From DATAFF01 sp044870245 (GTDB lineage Bacteria > Pseudomonadota > Alphaproteobacteria > Rhizobiales > Aestuariivirgaceae), in the NCBI GenBank assembly GCA_044870245.1, contig JBIOYR010000091.1:1-36792 (forward strand): a stretch of 36,792 nt of DNA, written 5' to 3'. The position numbers and the translations under genes were made by a program. A model generated the notes under the pieces. That model searched no databases. It was not told the origin of the DNA and saw only the letters and a list, made by a program, of their open reading frames with translations. Shown piece after piece: positions 16,799 through 23,706 of the stretch; position 1 is the first letter of the stretch; every line of letters begins with the position of its first letter.

Positions 16799-17887
16799 CT
16801 ATGGCCGCGGGGACGGAGTCGCCATCAGATTGTGCTTTTCCTCTTCCGGAATCGGATACAGCACGAACTCGATGAACGGATCGCCTGCGAGCTTGACGCC
16901 CTTGGAGTTGCCGTCCCCCAAGGCCACAATATCGGTAGCCAGCGTTATCGACTCTGTGATGACCGATCTAGTCGGGTCGAAATAATGCGTTTTGCCGCTC
17001 TCTTCAGAAATCACACTCGCATTTCTCTTCGATGTACAAGCAACAGCAACAACATCCTCTCCACTGTTCTTCTTCGCATCAAAAGTCAGATTATTATCCT
17101 TGCTGGCATCTGCAACGACACATCCGGTCCGCTTTTGGTATGCGGTCAACAAATCACCGAAGACTGCCTGCGTCATCAATACCGAAAGATTATGTGCCGC
17201 GAATCCGCTCCCGCCGACAAAAATGCGGAGTTTTGTCGGAATGTCTTCTTCTCGGGAGTATCTCAAACTCAAACCGTTCACCGACCTGTCGGATCGGCGC
17301 CAGTCGTCCATGGATTGTTCGGAAATCCCCAATTCTTGGCCCGAATCTCCCTTATGTTGCGGCTTTAGAAACCTCTCGTTGAACTCGATTGCAAGGCCGC
17401 TTTTGATCGTGGTCCTGGCTTGAGCATCCATCTCGAATCGACCGACCCACATCAGATTGTCGTCATCGTCGAACTGGACTTTTAAGCCTGGCGGCGGCGG
17501 ACCAACCTTTTCGATCTGATCGGCGCGCTTCTGAAGTTTTTTGAGCTGCGCCGCATCGAGCTTCGGATTGAGGAACTTGTCATAGGCGCCGACGCTTTTG
17601 GTGAGCTTCTTTCCCATGCCGGTGCCACAGCTTTCGTCGATTTCCTTCTCGAACCTCTCGACGAGCGCCTTCTCCTGGGCAATCCGTCGGGCGAAATTCC
17701 ATTCCCTGCCCTTGCCGACCGGGCGCGTGCGAATGTCGTAGATCGTTTCTCCAGCCACACCCTTTCCCTTGCTTAGGCGGACGGCTCGCCCGTTGGCCCT
17801 GATTGCGGGCTGCTGGCCCGGGTGTTCCATTTTCTCGATCTGGTCGACCACACCGCGCAAAGTTGGTTTGCCGGTCCTGTAGGTCAT
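16799..17887 (-). CDS. unknown cassette protein A, paralogue of the gene at 18372-19364; candidate secreted substrate
   Basis: I do not recognise this 362-residue protein. It has no signal peptide or membrane segment. Residues 79-104 (FEKEIDESCGTGMGKKLTK onward) align with residues 56-83 of the other cassette protein, and LGDGNSKGVKLAG (323-335) aligns with LGKGNAEGVMVG there. A central block near 234-255 (LSVLMTQAVFGDLLTAYQK) and a beta-rich C-terminal part are also shared in outline. A strong GGGAGGAAAGC ribosome binding site precedes ATG 17887. It follows the CesT-like gene by 16 bp. Base composition is visibly lower in GC than the neighbours from about 16960 to 17350. The last residues run into a truncated repeat. 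A type III-type effector is a guess from the chaperone-like neighbour; other roles are open. Confidence 0.75.
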   Translation of the reverse strand: MTYRTGKPTLRGVVDQIEKMEHPGQQPAIRANGRAVRLSKGKGVAGETIYDIRTRPVGKGREWNFARRIAQEKALVERFEKEIDESCGTGMGKKLTKSVGAYDKFLNPKLDAAQLKKLQKRADQIEKVGPPPPGLKVQFDDDDNLMWVGRFEMDAQARTTIKSGLAIEFNERFLKPQHKGDSGQELGISEQSMDDWRRSDRSVNGLSLRYSREEDIPTKLRIFVGGSGFAAHNLSVLMTQAVFGDLLTAYQKRTGCVVADASKDNNLTFDAKKNSGEDVVAVACTSKRNASVISEESGKTHYFDPTRSVITESITLATDIVALGDGNSKGVKLAGDPFIEFVLYPIPEEEKHNLMATPSPRP

Positions 17888-17903
17888 GCTTTCCTCCCCT
17901 CGG

Positions 17904-18350
17904 TCACGCCCGGATCATCATCGAATCGCTCGGCAGCGGCGGCTCGACGGCGCTGTCGGCGGAGCGCGCCAGATAGGCGCGCCAGATCGCTGCCCGGCCC
18001 ACCAGATCCTCGATGATCGAGGCGAAGCGCGGCGGATGGAGGTAGGACGCGACCCGCGCGAACACCAAAACCGCCTCGCCCTCCGTTCCCTCGAGCGCGC
18101 AATAGAGCCCGAGCGTCTTCTTCCACAGGCTGCCGAAGGTGAGGAGCAGCCCGTAATCCTCCGGCCGCGCCTTGCCGATCCCGACCGACAGATAGAGCCG
18201 GCTCGTCTCCTGCTCGAAGTCGACATGGACGACCTCGCCGTCGCGCGTCAGCAGATGCCACGACGGCTCCTCCTCCGCGGCGGTGATCTGCGGCAGGTCG
18301 AGCAGTTCGCCGACCTCCACCAGCAATTTCTCGATCTGTTCGATCCGCAT
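17904..18350 (-). CDS. CesT-family (type III secretion chaperone-like) protein
   Basis: This is an acidic 148-residue protein. The pattern fits the Tir-chaperone CesT family: an N-terminal helix (RIEQIEKLLVEVGELLDLP, 2-20), beta strands with HVDFEQETSRLYLSVGIG (about 42-59), then a helix into a second strand pair (SLWKKTLGLYCALEGTEGEA, about 74-93) and a final helix with a Trp-Arg pair (IIEDLVGRAAIWRAYLA, about 111-127). Family members are small dimeric acidic chaperones that hold type III effectors in a secretion-competent state; the fold is also shared with YbjN-like proteins, so the assignment is tentative. It lies exactly between the two paralogous cassette genes, 21 bp after one and 16 bp before the other. 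Unlike them it has host-like high GC. Confidence 0.6.
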   Translation of the reverse strand: MRIEQIEKLLVEVGELLDLPQITAAEEEPSWHLLTRDGEVVHVDFEQETSRLYLSVGIGKARPEDYGLLLTFGSLWKKTLGLYCALEGTEGEAVLVFARVASYLHPPRFASIIEDLVGRAAIWRAYLARSADSAVEPPLPSDSMMIRA

Positions 18351-18371
18351 CTCTGCCCCCCGGCAATTCGA

Positions 18372-19364
18372 CTATGAGCTTCGATCCCGCGTCAGCTGCA
18401 CCGACACCTCGACCGGACCGACCATGACCCCCTCGGCATTCCCCTTTCCAAGGTCCTCGGAAGAAACCTCGATGTGAGTGTTCGTCCACAAATTTGATGA
18501 CTCCTTCACCAGATTGATGATGTCACCTCCGTCGGCTTTGTCGAACGAAACGAGGTCTGCACTTATGTCCATGCAGTCGAGCTTGAGGTGATATCGGCCG
18601 TCGTCGTCCCGGACTTTGTTGATCACATAAGCCGTGCAGTTACGATTAAGTTCAACATCCTTGGTGCCTACGGTCATGCCACCGAGCAAGCCGAGTGCCC
18701 GAACGTAAGTGGTCCCAATCGTCCGTTGATTGAGAATCGTCGTCAGAAGGTAAAGCCGTCTCTCATTCACTTGGCCGTCGTCTCGTGCATCCATCACGTG
18801 GTTTTTCAGCTCCTTGAGGACATAACCGAACCGATCACCTTTGTTTTTGAACGTCTTGTAAGCTTCATCCGTAAGATTTCGCCTGTTACCACCGTCTGTT
18901 TCGATCACGATTTCGTCTCGCGCATCGTCTGTTGTGAACTGCGGATCGATCTCCTGTGCGTCTCGTGCATCCGCAATATCGCGGCGAAGATTGTCGCTCA
19001 CCTCCTGCACATCCGTTGGCGGCAAGAAGAAATGAACGGGCTCCCCGGACAGGACCTTCTTCTGCTTGATGCGCGTCTCGACCTCGATCACCTGCTCCGG
19101 CGTGATCCGGGCGCCGAAGGGGCGGTAGACCCCGCCCATCTCCTTGAGCAGCTTCTTGCCCTCGCCGGTCCCAAGTTCCTGATCGATGCTTTTCTCGATC
19201 TGCTTGACCGCCTTGCCCTGCACGACGAGACGCCCGAGCCGATGGAACTCGGGCCGCGTGCTTTCGCGAACTGCAAGATCTCCCTTGACCAGGCGGAGAC
19301 CCCTGGTCTGCGGCAGGGATCTGATCTGATTGCAGATCTGCGAAAACGTCGGATCAATGGGCAT
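18372..19364 (-). CDS. unknown cassette protein B, paralogue of the gene at 16799-17887; candidate secreted substrate
   Basis: I do not recognise this 330-residue protein. It has no signal peptide or membrane segment and is mostly hydrophilic and charged. Shared with cassette protein A are IEKSIDQELGTGEGKKLLKE (56-75) with a following G-x-Y-x-x-F, and near the C terminus LGKGNAEGVMVG (305-316); the region between is beta-rich in both (NRNCTAYVINK, YHLKLDCMDIS). ATG 19364 is chosen because a strong GGGGGAGAG ribosome binding site precedes it; the frame is open 13 codons further. It begins 84 bp after hemD, behind an AT-rich stretch with a perfect palindrome, so it may have its own promoter. 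GC is lower than in neighbours, especially 18480-19020. Confidence 0.75.
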   Translation of the reverse strand: MPIDPTFSQICNQIRSLPQTRGLRLVKGDLAVRESTRPEFHRLGRLVVQGKAVKQIEKSIDQELGTGEGKKLLKEMGGVYRPFGARITPEQVIEVETRIKQKKVLSGEPVHFFLPPTDVQEVSDNLRRDIADARDAQEIDPQFTTDDARDEIVIETDGGNRRNLTDEAYKTFKNKGDRFGYVLKELKNHVMDARDDGQVNERRLYLLTTILNQRTIGTTYVRALGLLGGMTVGTKDVELNRNCTAYVINKVRDDDGRYHLKLDCMDISADLVSFDKADGGDIINLVKESSNLWTNTHIEVSSEDLGKGNAEGVMVGPVEVSVQLTRDRSS

Positions 19365-19420
19365 GATCTCTCCCCCGCACGACACTCCCGCCGCATTATC
19401 CATAATTTCCGATTATCACC

Positions 19421-19436
19421 TGTGCCGTTTGGCACA
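19421..19436. promoter_or_regulatory. perfect palindrome TGTGCC-N4-GGCACA upstream of the hemD-mic60 insert
   Basis: A 6-bp perfect inverted repeat with a 4-base centre lies between the hemD stop and cassette gene B. It is followed (minus strand) by the AT-rich stretch GGTGATAATCGG and GGATAATG, where GATAAT could be a -10 element. There is no T-run, so a terminator is unlikely; an operator for the cassette is possible. Confidence 0.3.
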
Positions 19437-19448
19437 GCGAGGGGTCGA

Positions 19449-20180
19449 TTATCGCTCCTCCGACGCCACCGCGAGCGCCAGCGCCACCATCGCCGCCTCA
19501 TCCGGCCGTTCCGCCACCGCGACCGGCGCCTCCGGGAAGGCCGCGCCGACCCGCGCCGCCACGGCTTGCGACAGAGAGAGATGACGGAGCTTCGCCGTCG
19601 CCGCGCCGAGCCCCGCCGCCATCACCAGCCGGACCCAGATCTGAGCCGTCCGCGGCGAATAGAGCAGCACCCCATCCGCGCGCTGTTCGACCAGCGCCGT
19701 AAACGCCGCTTCCGGCAGCACCTGGGCCGGCTCGGCCGCATAGAGCACCACCCGGTCGACGGCAAAGCCGGCCGCCCTCAGCGCCCCTTCGAGATCACCG
19801 GACACCGTCTCGCCGCTGACATAGAGGAGCGGTCCGCTTGCCGGGTCGAGATCGCGCCCCACCTGCTCGATCAGCGCCTTGACGTCGCCGCCCGCCTGCC
19901 GCACCGAACCGAACCCTTCCCGGCGCATCGCCGCTGCCGAGGCCGGACCGACCGCATGAACCGCGACGCCTTTGAGGCGCTCCCCGTCCGGATGGCGTGC
20001 CAGCGCCCGCGCCCCATTGGCGCTGGTCACCAGCACCGCCTGGTAATCGTGCCGCGGAATGTCCGCCGGCCGCGCCACAATGGCGAGCAGCGGCGCCGAC
20101 ACCACCTCATGCCCGGCCGCGGCGAGCCGCATCGCCACCGCACGCGCTTCCTCTTCCGGCCTCGTGACGATGAAGCGCAC
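19449..20180 (-). CDS. hemD: uroporphyrinogen-III synthase
   Basis: The 243-residue protein has the two-lobed HemD fold pattern: an N-terminal TRPEEEA motif (6-12), VLVTSANGARAL (49-60), YVSGE in the hinge (about 120) and LLYSPRTAQIW near 172-182. It closes and isomerises hydroxymethylbilane to uroporphyrinogen III in tetrapyrrole synthesis. Sequence conservation is low in this family, so position matters: it lies 6 bp downstream of hemC. In this genome the next genes are the foreign-looking cassette rather than mic60. Confidence 0.9.
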   Translation of the reverse strand: MRFIVTRPEEEARAVAMRLAAAGHEVVSAPLLAIVARPADIPRHDYQAVLVTSANGARALARHPDGERLKGVAVHAVGPASAAAMRREGFGSVRQAGGDVKALIEQVGRDLDPASGPLLYVSGETVSGDLEGALRAAGFAVDRVVLYAAEPAQVLPEAAFTALVEQRADGVLLYSPRTAQIWVRLVMAAGLGAATAKLRHLSLSQAVAARVGAAFPEAPVAVAERPDEAAMVALALAVASEER

Positions 20181-20186
20181 CGTTCC

Positions 20187-21092
20187 TCACACCCCGATCA
20201 GCGCACCACCGAGCCGCTGCACCTCGCGCCCCGCATCCGCCCCCATGGCGGCGGCCTCGCCGAGCGGACCCTCGCGCACCGCCTCGAACACCTGCCGGCC
20301 GTCCGGCGTCAGCGCCGCCCCGCGGAACCGCACCCGCTCGCCCTCGATCACCGCGAGCCCGGCGATCGGCGTGCGGCACGACCCGTCGAGCGCTGCCAGG
20401 AAGCCGCGCTCGGCGGCAACCGTCACCGCCGCCGCCTCGTCATTGACCGCCGCCACGAGATCGCGAATGGCGCTGTCGCCGGCCCGCGTCTCGAGCCCGA
20501 CCGCGCCTTGCGCCAGCGCCGGCAGCATCTCCTCGACGCTCATGATCGCCGTCGCCTCATGCCCAAGTCCCAGGCGATTGAGACCGGCCTGCGCCAGGAA
20601 GGTGGCGGCGGCGACGCCCTCCTCGAGCTTCCTCAGCCTTGTCTCGACATTGCCCCGGAACGGCACGATTTCGAGATCCGGCCGCAGATGCAGCGCCTGC
20701 GCCGCCCGCCTGACCGATGACGAGCCGAGCCGCGCCCCCCTTGGCAGGGCCGTCAGCGTCGACGCCACCGGCGACAGGAAGGCATCGCGCGGGTCCTCGC
20801 GCGGCAGCATCGCCGCCATGACGAGCCCGTCCGGCAACCGCGCCGGCATGTCCTTCATCGAATGCACCGCCACATCGATCGCGCCGGCGAGCAGCGCCTC
20901 CTCGATCTCCTTGGTGAACAGCCCCTTGCCGCCGATCTCGGCGAGCGAGCGGTTGCGCTCGCGATCGCCGGTGGTGGTGATGGAGATGATGGTGATGGCC
21001 TCGGGGTCGAGCCCATGCGCCAGCGCCAGCGCGTCGCGCGCCAGGCCCGCCTGGATGAGGGCGAGCGGCGATCCGCGGGTTCCGATTTTCAT
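20187..21092 (-). CDS. hemC: hydroxymethylbilane synthase (porphobilinogen deaminase)
   Basis: The 301-residue enzyme polymerises four porphobilinogens into hydroxymethylbilane. Motifs are IGTRGSPLAL near the start (3-12), the catalytic aspartate block HSMKDMPA (77-84), GSSSVRRAAQ (123-132), PFRGNVETRLRKL (144-156) and the dipyrromethane-cofactor cysteine Cys239 in DGSCRTPIAG. ATG 21092 gives the family N terminus; GTG 21110 and TTG 21107 are alternatives adding five or six residues, since no clear ribosome binding site precedes the ATG. It is divergent from tsaD, with 85 bp between, and heads the heme operon. Confidence 0.95.
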   Translation of the reverse strand: MKIGTRGSPLALIQAGLARDALALAHGLDPEAITIISITTTGDRERNRSLAEIGGKGLFTKEIEEALLAGAIDVAVHSMKDMPARLPDGLVMAAMLPREDPRDAFLSPVASTLTALPRGARLGSSSVRRAAQALHLRPDLEIVPFRGNVETRLRKLEEGVAAATFLAQAGLNRLGLGHEATAIMSVEEMLPALAQGAVGLETRAGDSAIRDLVAAVNDEAAAVTVAAERGFLAALDGSCRTPIAGLAVIEGERVRFRGAALTPDGRQVFEAVREGPLGEAAAMGADAGREVQRLGGALIGV

Positions 21093-21177
21093 CAGCGGCG
21101 CTGGCAACACGAATGACCCGATGCTAGACCGCTCGACCTTAGCCTCGATAGCGAGGTGGAAGAAGGGTTCCCGCGAC

Positions 21178-22260
21178 GTGGCCAGCCGCGAACTGACCGT
21201 GCTCGGCTTCGAAACCTCCTGCGACGAGACCGCCGCAGCCATCGTCCGTCGCGACCCCGGTGGTCGGGGCTTTATCCTTGCCAATCAGCTGCTTTCGCAG
21301 ATTTCCGAGCATCGCGCCTATGGCGGGGTGGTGCCGGAGATCGCCGCCCGCTCCCACATCCGCCATCTCGACGGCTTGGCGACGGCCGCGCTCGATGAGG
21401 CCGCCCTGACCTTTGCCGATCTCGACGGTGTCGCCGCGACCGCCGGGCCCGGGCTCGCCGGCGGCCTCATCGTCGGGCTGATGACCGCCAAGGGCATCGC
21501 GCTCGCCACCGGCCTGCCGCTGATCGCCGTCAACCATCTCGAGGCCCATGTGCTGACCCCCGGCCTGACCGAGGGCTTGCGCCCGCCCTACCTCGTGCTC
21601 CTGGTCTCGGGCGGTCATACCCAGACCCTCGGCGTCGCCGCCATCGGCCAGTATCGCCGCTACGGCACGACCCTCGACGATGCCCTTGGGGAAGCCTTCG
21701 ACAAGACCGCCAAGCTCCTGGGCCTCCCCTATCCCGGCGGCCCCGCCGTCGAGCAGCGCGCCGCCGCGGGCGACCCCCGTCGCTTCGACTTGCCGCGCCC
21801 GCTGGTCGGCCGTGACGATTGCCATTTCTCCTTCTCCGGCCTCAAGACCGCCGTCCGCCATGCCGCCGAGACTCTGGGGACCCTGACCGACCGGGACATC
21901 GCCGATATCGCCGCCAGCTTCCAGGCGGCGGTGACCGACACCCTGACCGACCGCCTCGGCCGCGCCATGGAGCGGTTCCTCGCCGACTTCCAGCCGCCGG
22001 CGCCGGTGCTGGTGGTGGCCGGCGGAGTCGCCGCCAACCAGGTCCTGCGCCACGCCATCGGCACGCTCTGCGCCGCCCGCGGCTTCCGCCTGTCGGCGCC
22101 GCCGCCGGAGCTCTGCACCGACAATGCCGCCATGGTTGCCTGGGCCGGTGCCGAGCATCTCGCCCGCGGCGTGGCAAGCCCGCTCGACGTGCCGCATCGG
22201 GCCCGCTGGCCGCTCGACCAGAACGCCGCGCCCGCTCCTTTCGCCGGCGTCAAGGGATGA
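21178..22260 (+). CDS. tsaD: tRNA N6-threonylcarbamoyladenosine transferase TsaD
   Basis: The 360-residue protein transfers the threonylcarbamoyl group to A37 of ANN-decoding tRNAs together with TsaB/TsaE. It opens with LGFETSCDETAAA (9-21). The metal-binding pair His120/His124 is in NHLEAH, the nucleotide-binding LLVSGGHTQ block follows, and CTDNAAMVAWAG lies near the end. I use GTG 21178, which follows an AGAAGGG ribosome binding site and gives a normal N terminus; an ATG at 21121 would add 19 residues without family similarity. The stop overlaps the gpsA start as ATGA. Confidence 0.94.
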   Translation: MASRELTVLGFETSCDETAAAIVRRDPGGRGFILANQLLSQISEHRAYGGVVPEIAARSHIRHLDGLATAALDEAALTFADLDGVAATAGPGLAGGLIVGLMTAKGIALATGLPLIAVNHLEAHVLTPGLTEGLRPPYLVLLVSGGHTQTLGVAAIGQYRRYGTTLDDALGEAFDKTAKLLGLPYPGGPAVEQRAAAGDPRRFDLPRPLVGRDDCHFSFSGLKTAVRHAAETLGTLTDRDIADIAASFQAAVTDTLTDRLGRAMERFLADFQPPAPVLVVAGGVAANQVLRHAIGTLCAARGFRLSAPPPELCTDNAAMVAWAGAEHLARGVASPLDVPHRARWPLDQNAAPAPFAGVKG

Positions 22261-23249
22261 CGCTGCCGCCCCGCACCATCGGCGTGATCGGCGCCGGCGC
22301 CTGGGGCACCGCACTCGCCATCCTCGGCGCCCGCGCCGGACGGCGCACCATTCTGTGGACGCGCGACCCCGAAGCCGCCGGCCGGATGACCGCCGAGCGC
22401 CTCAACGCGGCGCGCCTGCCGGGCATCGCCTTTCCGCCGGCGCTCGCCGTCACGGCCGATTCCGCGGCGATGCAGGATGCCGATCTCATCCTCCTCGCGG
22501 TCCCCGCCCAGACCATCCGCGATGCGCTGCGGCCGTTCGCGCGATCCCTGCAGGTCCCGGTCGTCATCTGCGCCAAGGGCCTCGACCGCCAAAGCGATCG
22601 CCTGCTCAGCGACGTCCTGGTCGAGATCGCTCCTGAGGCGCGTCCCTACGCCCTCTCCGGCCCGAGCTTTGCGGCCGACGTCGCCCGCGGCCTTCCCGCC
22701 GCCGTCACGCTCGGCGGGACGGATCGCGCCGAGACGGCCGCAATCGCCGCCGCCCTGGCGCAACCGGCCTTCCGCATCTACGCCTCGGACGACCTCAGGG
22801 GGGTCCAGATCGGCGGCGCCCTCAAGAATGTCATGGCGATTGCCTGCGGCATCTCCGACGGCCGCGGCCTGGGCGAATCGGCACGGGCCGCGCTGACCAC
22901 CCGCGGCTTCGCCGAGATGGGCCGGCTCGGCCAGGCCTTCGGGGCCGAGGCCGCCACCCTTGCCGGCCTCTCCGGCCTCGGCGATCTCCTCCTGACCTGC
23001 GCCAGCCGGCAGTCGCGCAATTACGGCCTTGGCCATGCCTTGGGCTCCGGCCAGCCGCTTGCGGCCGCCATTGCCGGCCAGAGCGGCGTCAGCGAGGGGC
23101 TCTACACCGCATCGGTCGCCGTCGCGCTGGCCCGCCGCCATGGCATCGAGGCACCGCTCTGCGAGGCGGTCGATGCCGTCCTCTCCGGCACCTCCTCGCC
23201 CGATGACGAGATCGCCCGCCTGCTCTCCCGCCCCCTCCGCAGCGAATAG
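22257..23249 (+). CDS. gpsA: glycerol-3-phosphate dehydrogenase [NAD(P)+]
   Basis: The 330-residue enzyme reduces dihydroxyacetone phosphate to sn-glycerol 3-phosphate for phospholipid synthesis. The dinucleotide-binding motif IGAGAWGTALA spans about 11-21, CAKGLD about 104-109 and GPSFAADVARGLP about 138-150. The catalytic-lysine block is GALKNVMAIACGISDG, and a GLSGLGDLLLTC block follows. The ATG overlaps the tsaD stop (ATGA), a common arrangement in this order. plsC, further along the window, uses the same pathway's product downstream. Confidence 0.95.
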   Translation: MTLPPRTIGVIGAGAWGTALAILGARAGRRTILWTRDPEAAGRMTAERLNAARLPGIAFPPALAVTADSAAMQDADLILLAVPAQTIRDALRPFARSLQVPVVICAKGLDRQSDRLLSDVLVEIAPEARPYALSGPSFAADVARGLPAAVTLGGTDRAETAAIAAALAQPAFRIYASDDLRGVQIGGALKNVMAIACGISDGRGLGESARAALTTRGFAEMGRLGQAFGAEAATLAGLSGLGDLLLTCASRQSRNYGLGHALGSGQPLAAAIAGQSGVSEGLYTASVAVALARRHGIEAPLCEAVDAVLSGTSSPDDEIARLLSRPLRSE

Positions 23250-23264
23250 AGACGGAACGAACCC

Positions 23265-23702
23265 ATGGCATACTGGCTGTTCAAATCCGAGCCTGACGCC
23301 TTCTCCTGGCAGATGCTCAAGAAGCTCGGGGCCAAGGGCTCGCAATGGGATGGCGTGCGCAACTACCAGGCCCGCAACAACATGCGCGCCATGAAGGTCG
23401 GCGACCTCGGCTTCTTCTATCATTCGCAGTCGGGGCTCGATGTCGTCGGCATCCTGCGGGTCATCGCACCCGCCCATCCCGAGCGCGGCAGCGACGATCC
23501 CCGCTGGGAATGCGTCGATGTCCGCGCCGAGACCGACCTGCCGAAGCCGGTGGCGCTCGCCGCCATCAAGGACAATCGCAAGCTCGCCGAGATGGCGCTC
23601 GTCAAGAATTCGCGCCTGTCGGTGCAGCCGGTGAGCCATGCCGAATGGGTCGAGGTGTGCCGCATGGGCGGCCTTGTCCGGGCGCCGGCCAGTGGGGAGT
23701 GA
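23265..23702 (+). CDS. EVE domain-containing protein
   Basis: The 145-residue protein consists of one EVE (PUA-like) domain, beginning with the family's MAYWLFKSEPD, then WDGVRNYQARNNMR (28-41) and KVGDLGFFYHS (44-54). The domain resembles thymocyte nuclear protein 1 and binds modified bases in nucleic acids in some members; the ligand here is not known. It follows gpsA by 15 bp and precedes the acyl-CoA dehydrogenase by 4 bp, so the four genes probably form one operon. Confidence 0.93.
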   Translation: MAYWLFKSEPDAFSWQMLKKLGAKGSQWDGVRNYQARNNMRAMKVGDLGFFYHSQSGLDVVGILRVIAPAHPERGSDDPRWECVDVRAETDLPKPVALAAIKDNRKLAEMALVKNSRLSVQPVSHAEWVEVCRMGGLVRAPASGE

Positions 23703-23706
23703 TGCC

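Noticed and set aside
19365..19448. A tts-box or sigma-54 promoter that would link the cassette to a type III regulon.
   Set aside because: Neither the rhizobial tts-box consensus nor a GG-N10-GC sigma-54 pattern is seen.
20059..22260. Very long plus-strand open frame (733 codons) through hemC/hemD antisense into tsaD.
   Set aside because: Only the part from 21178 matches TsaD; the upstream part is the antisense shadow of hemC and is kept open by GC bias. The same applies to the other long frames opposite DUF4175, hemY/mic60 and typA.
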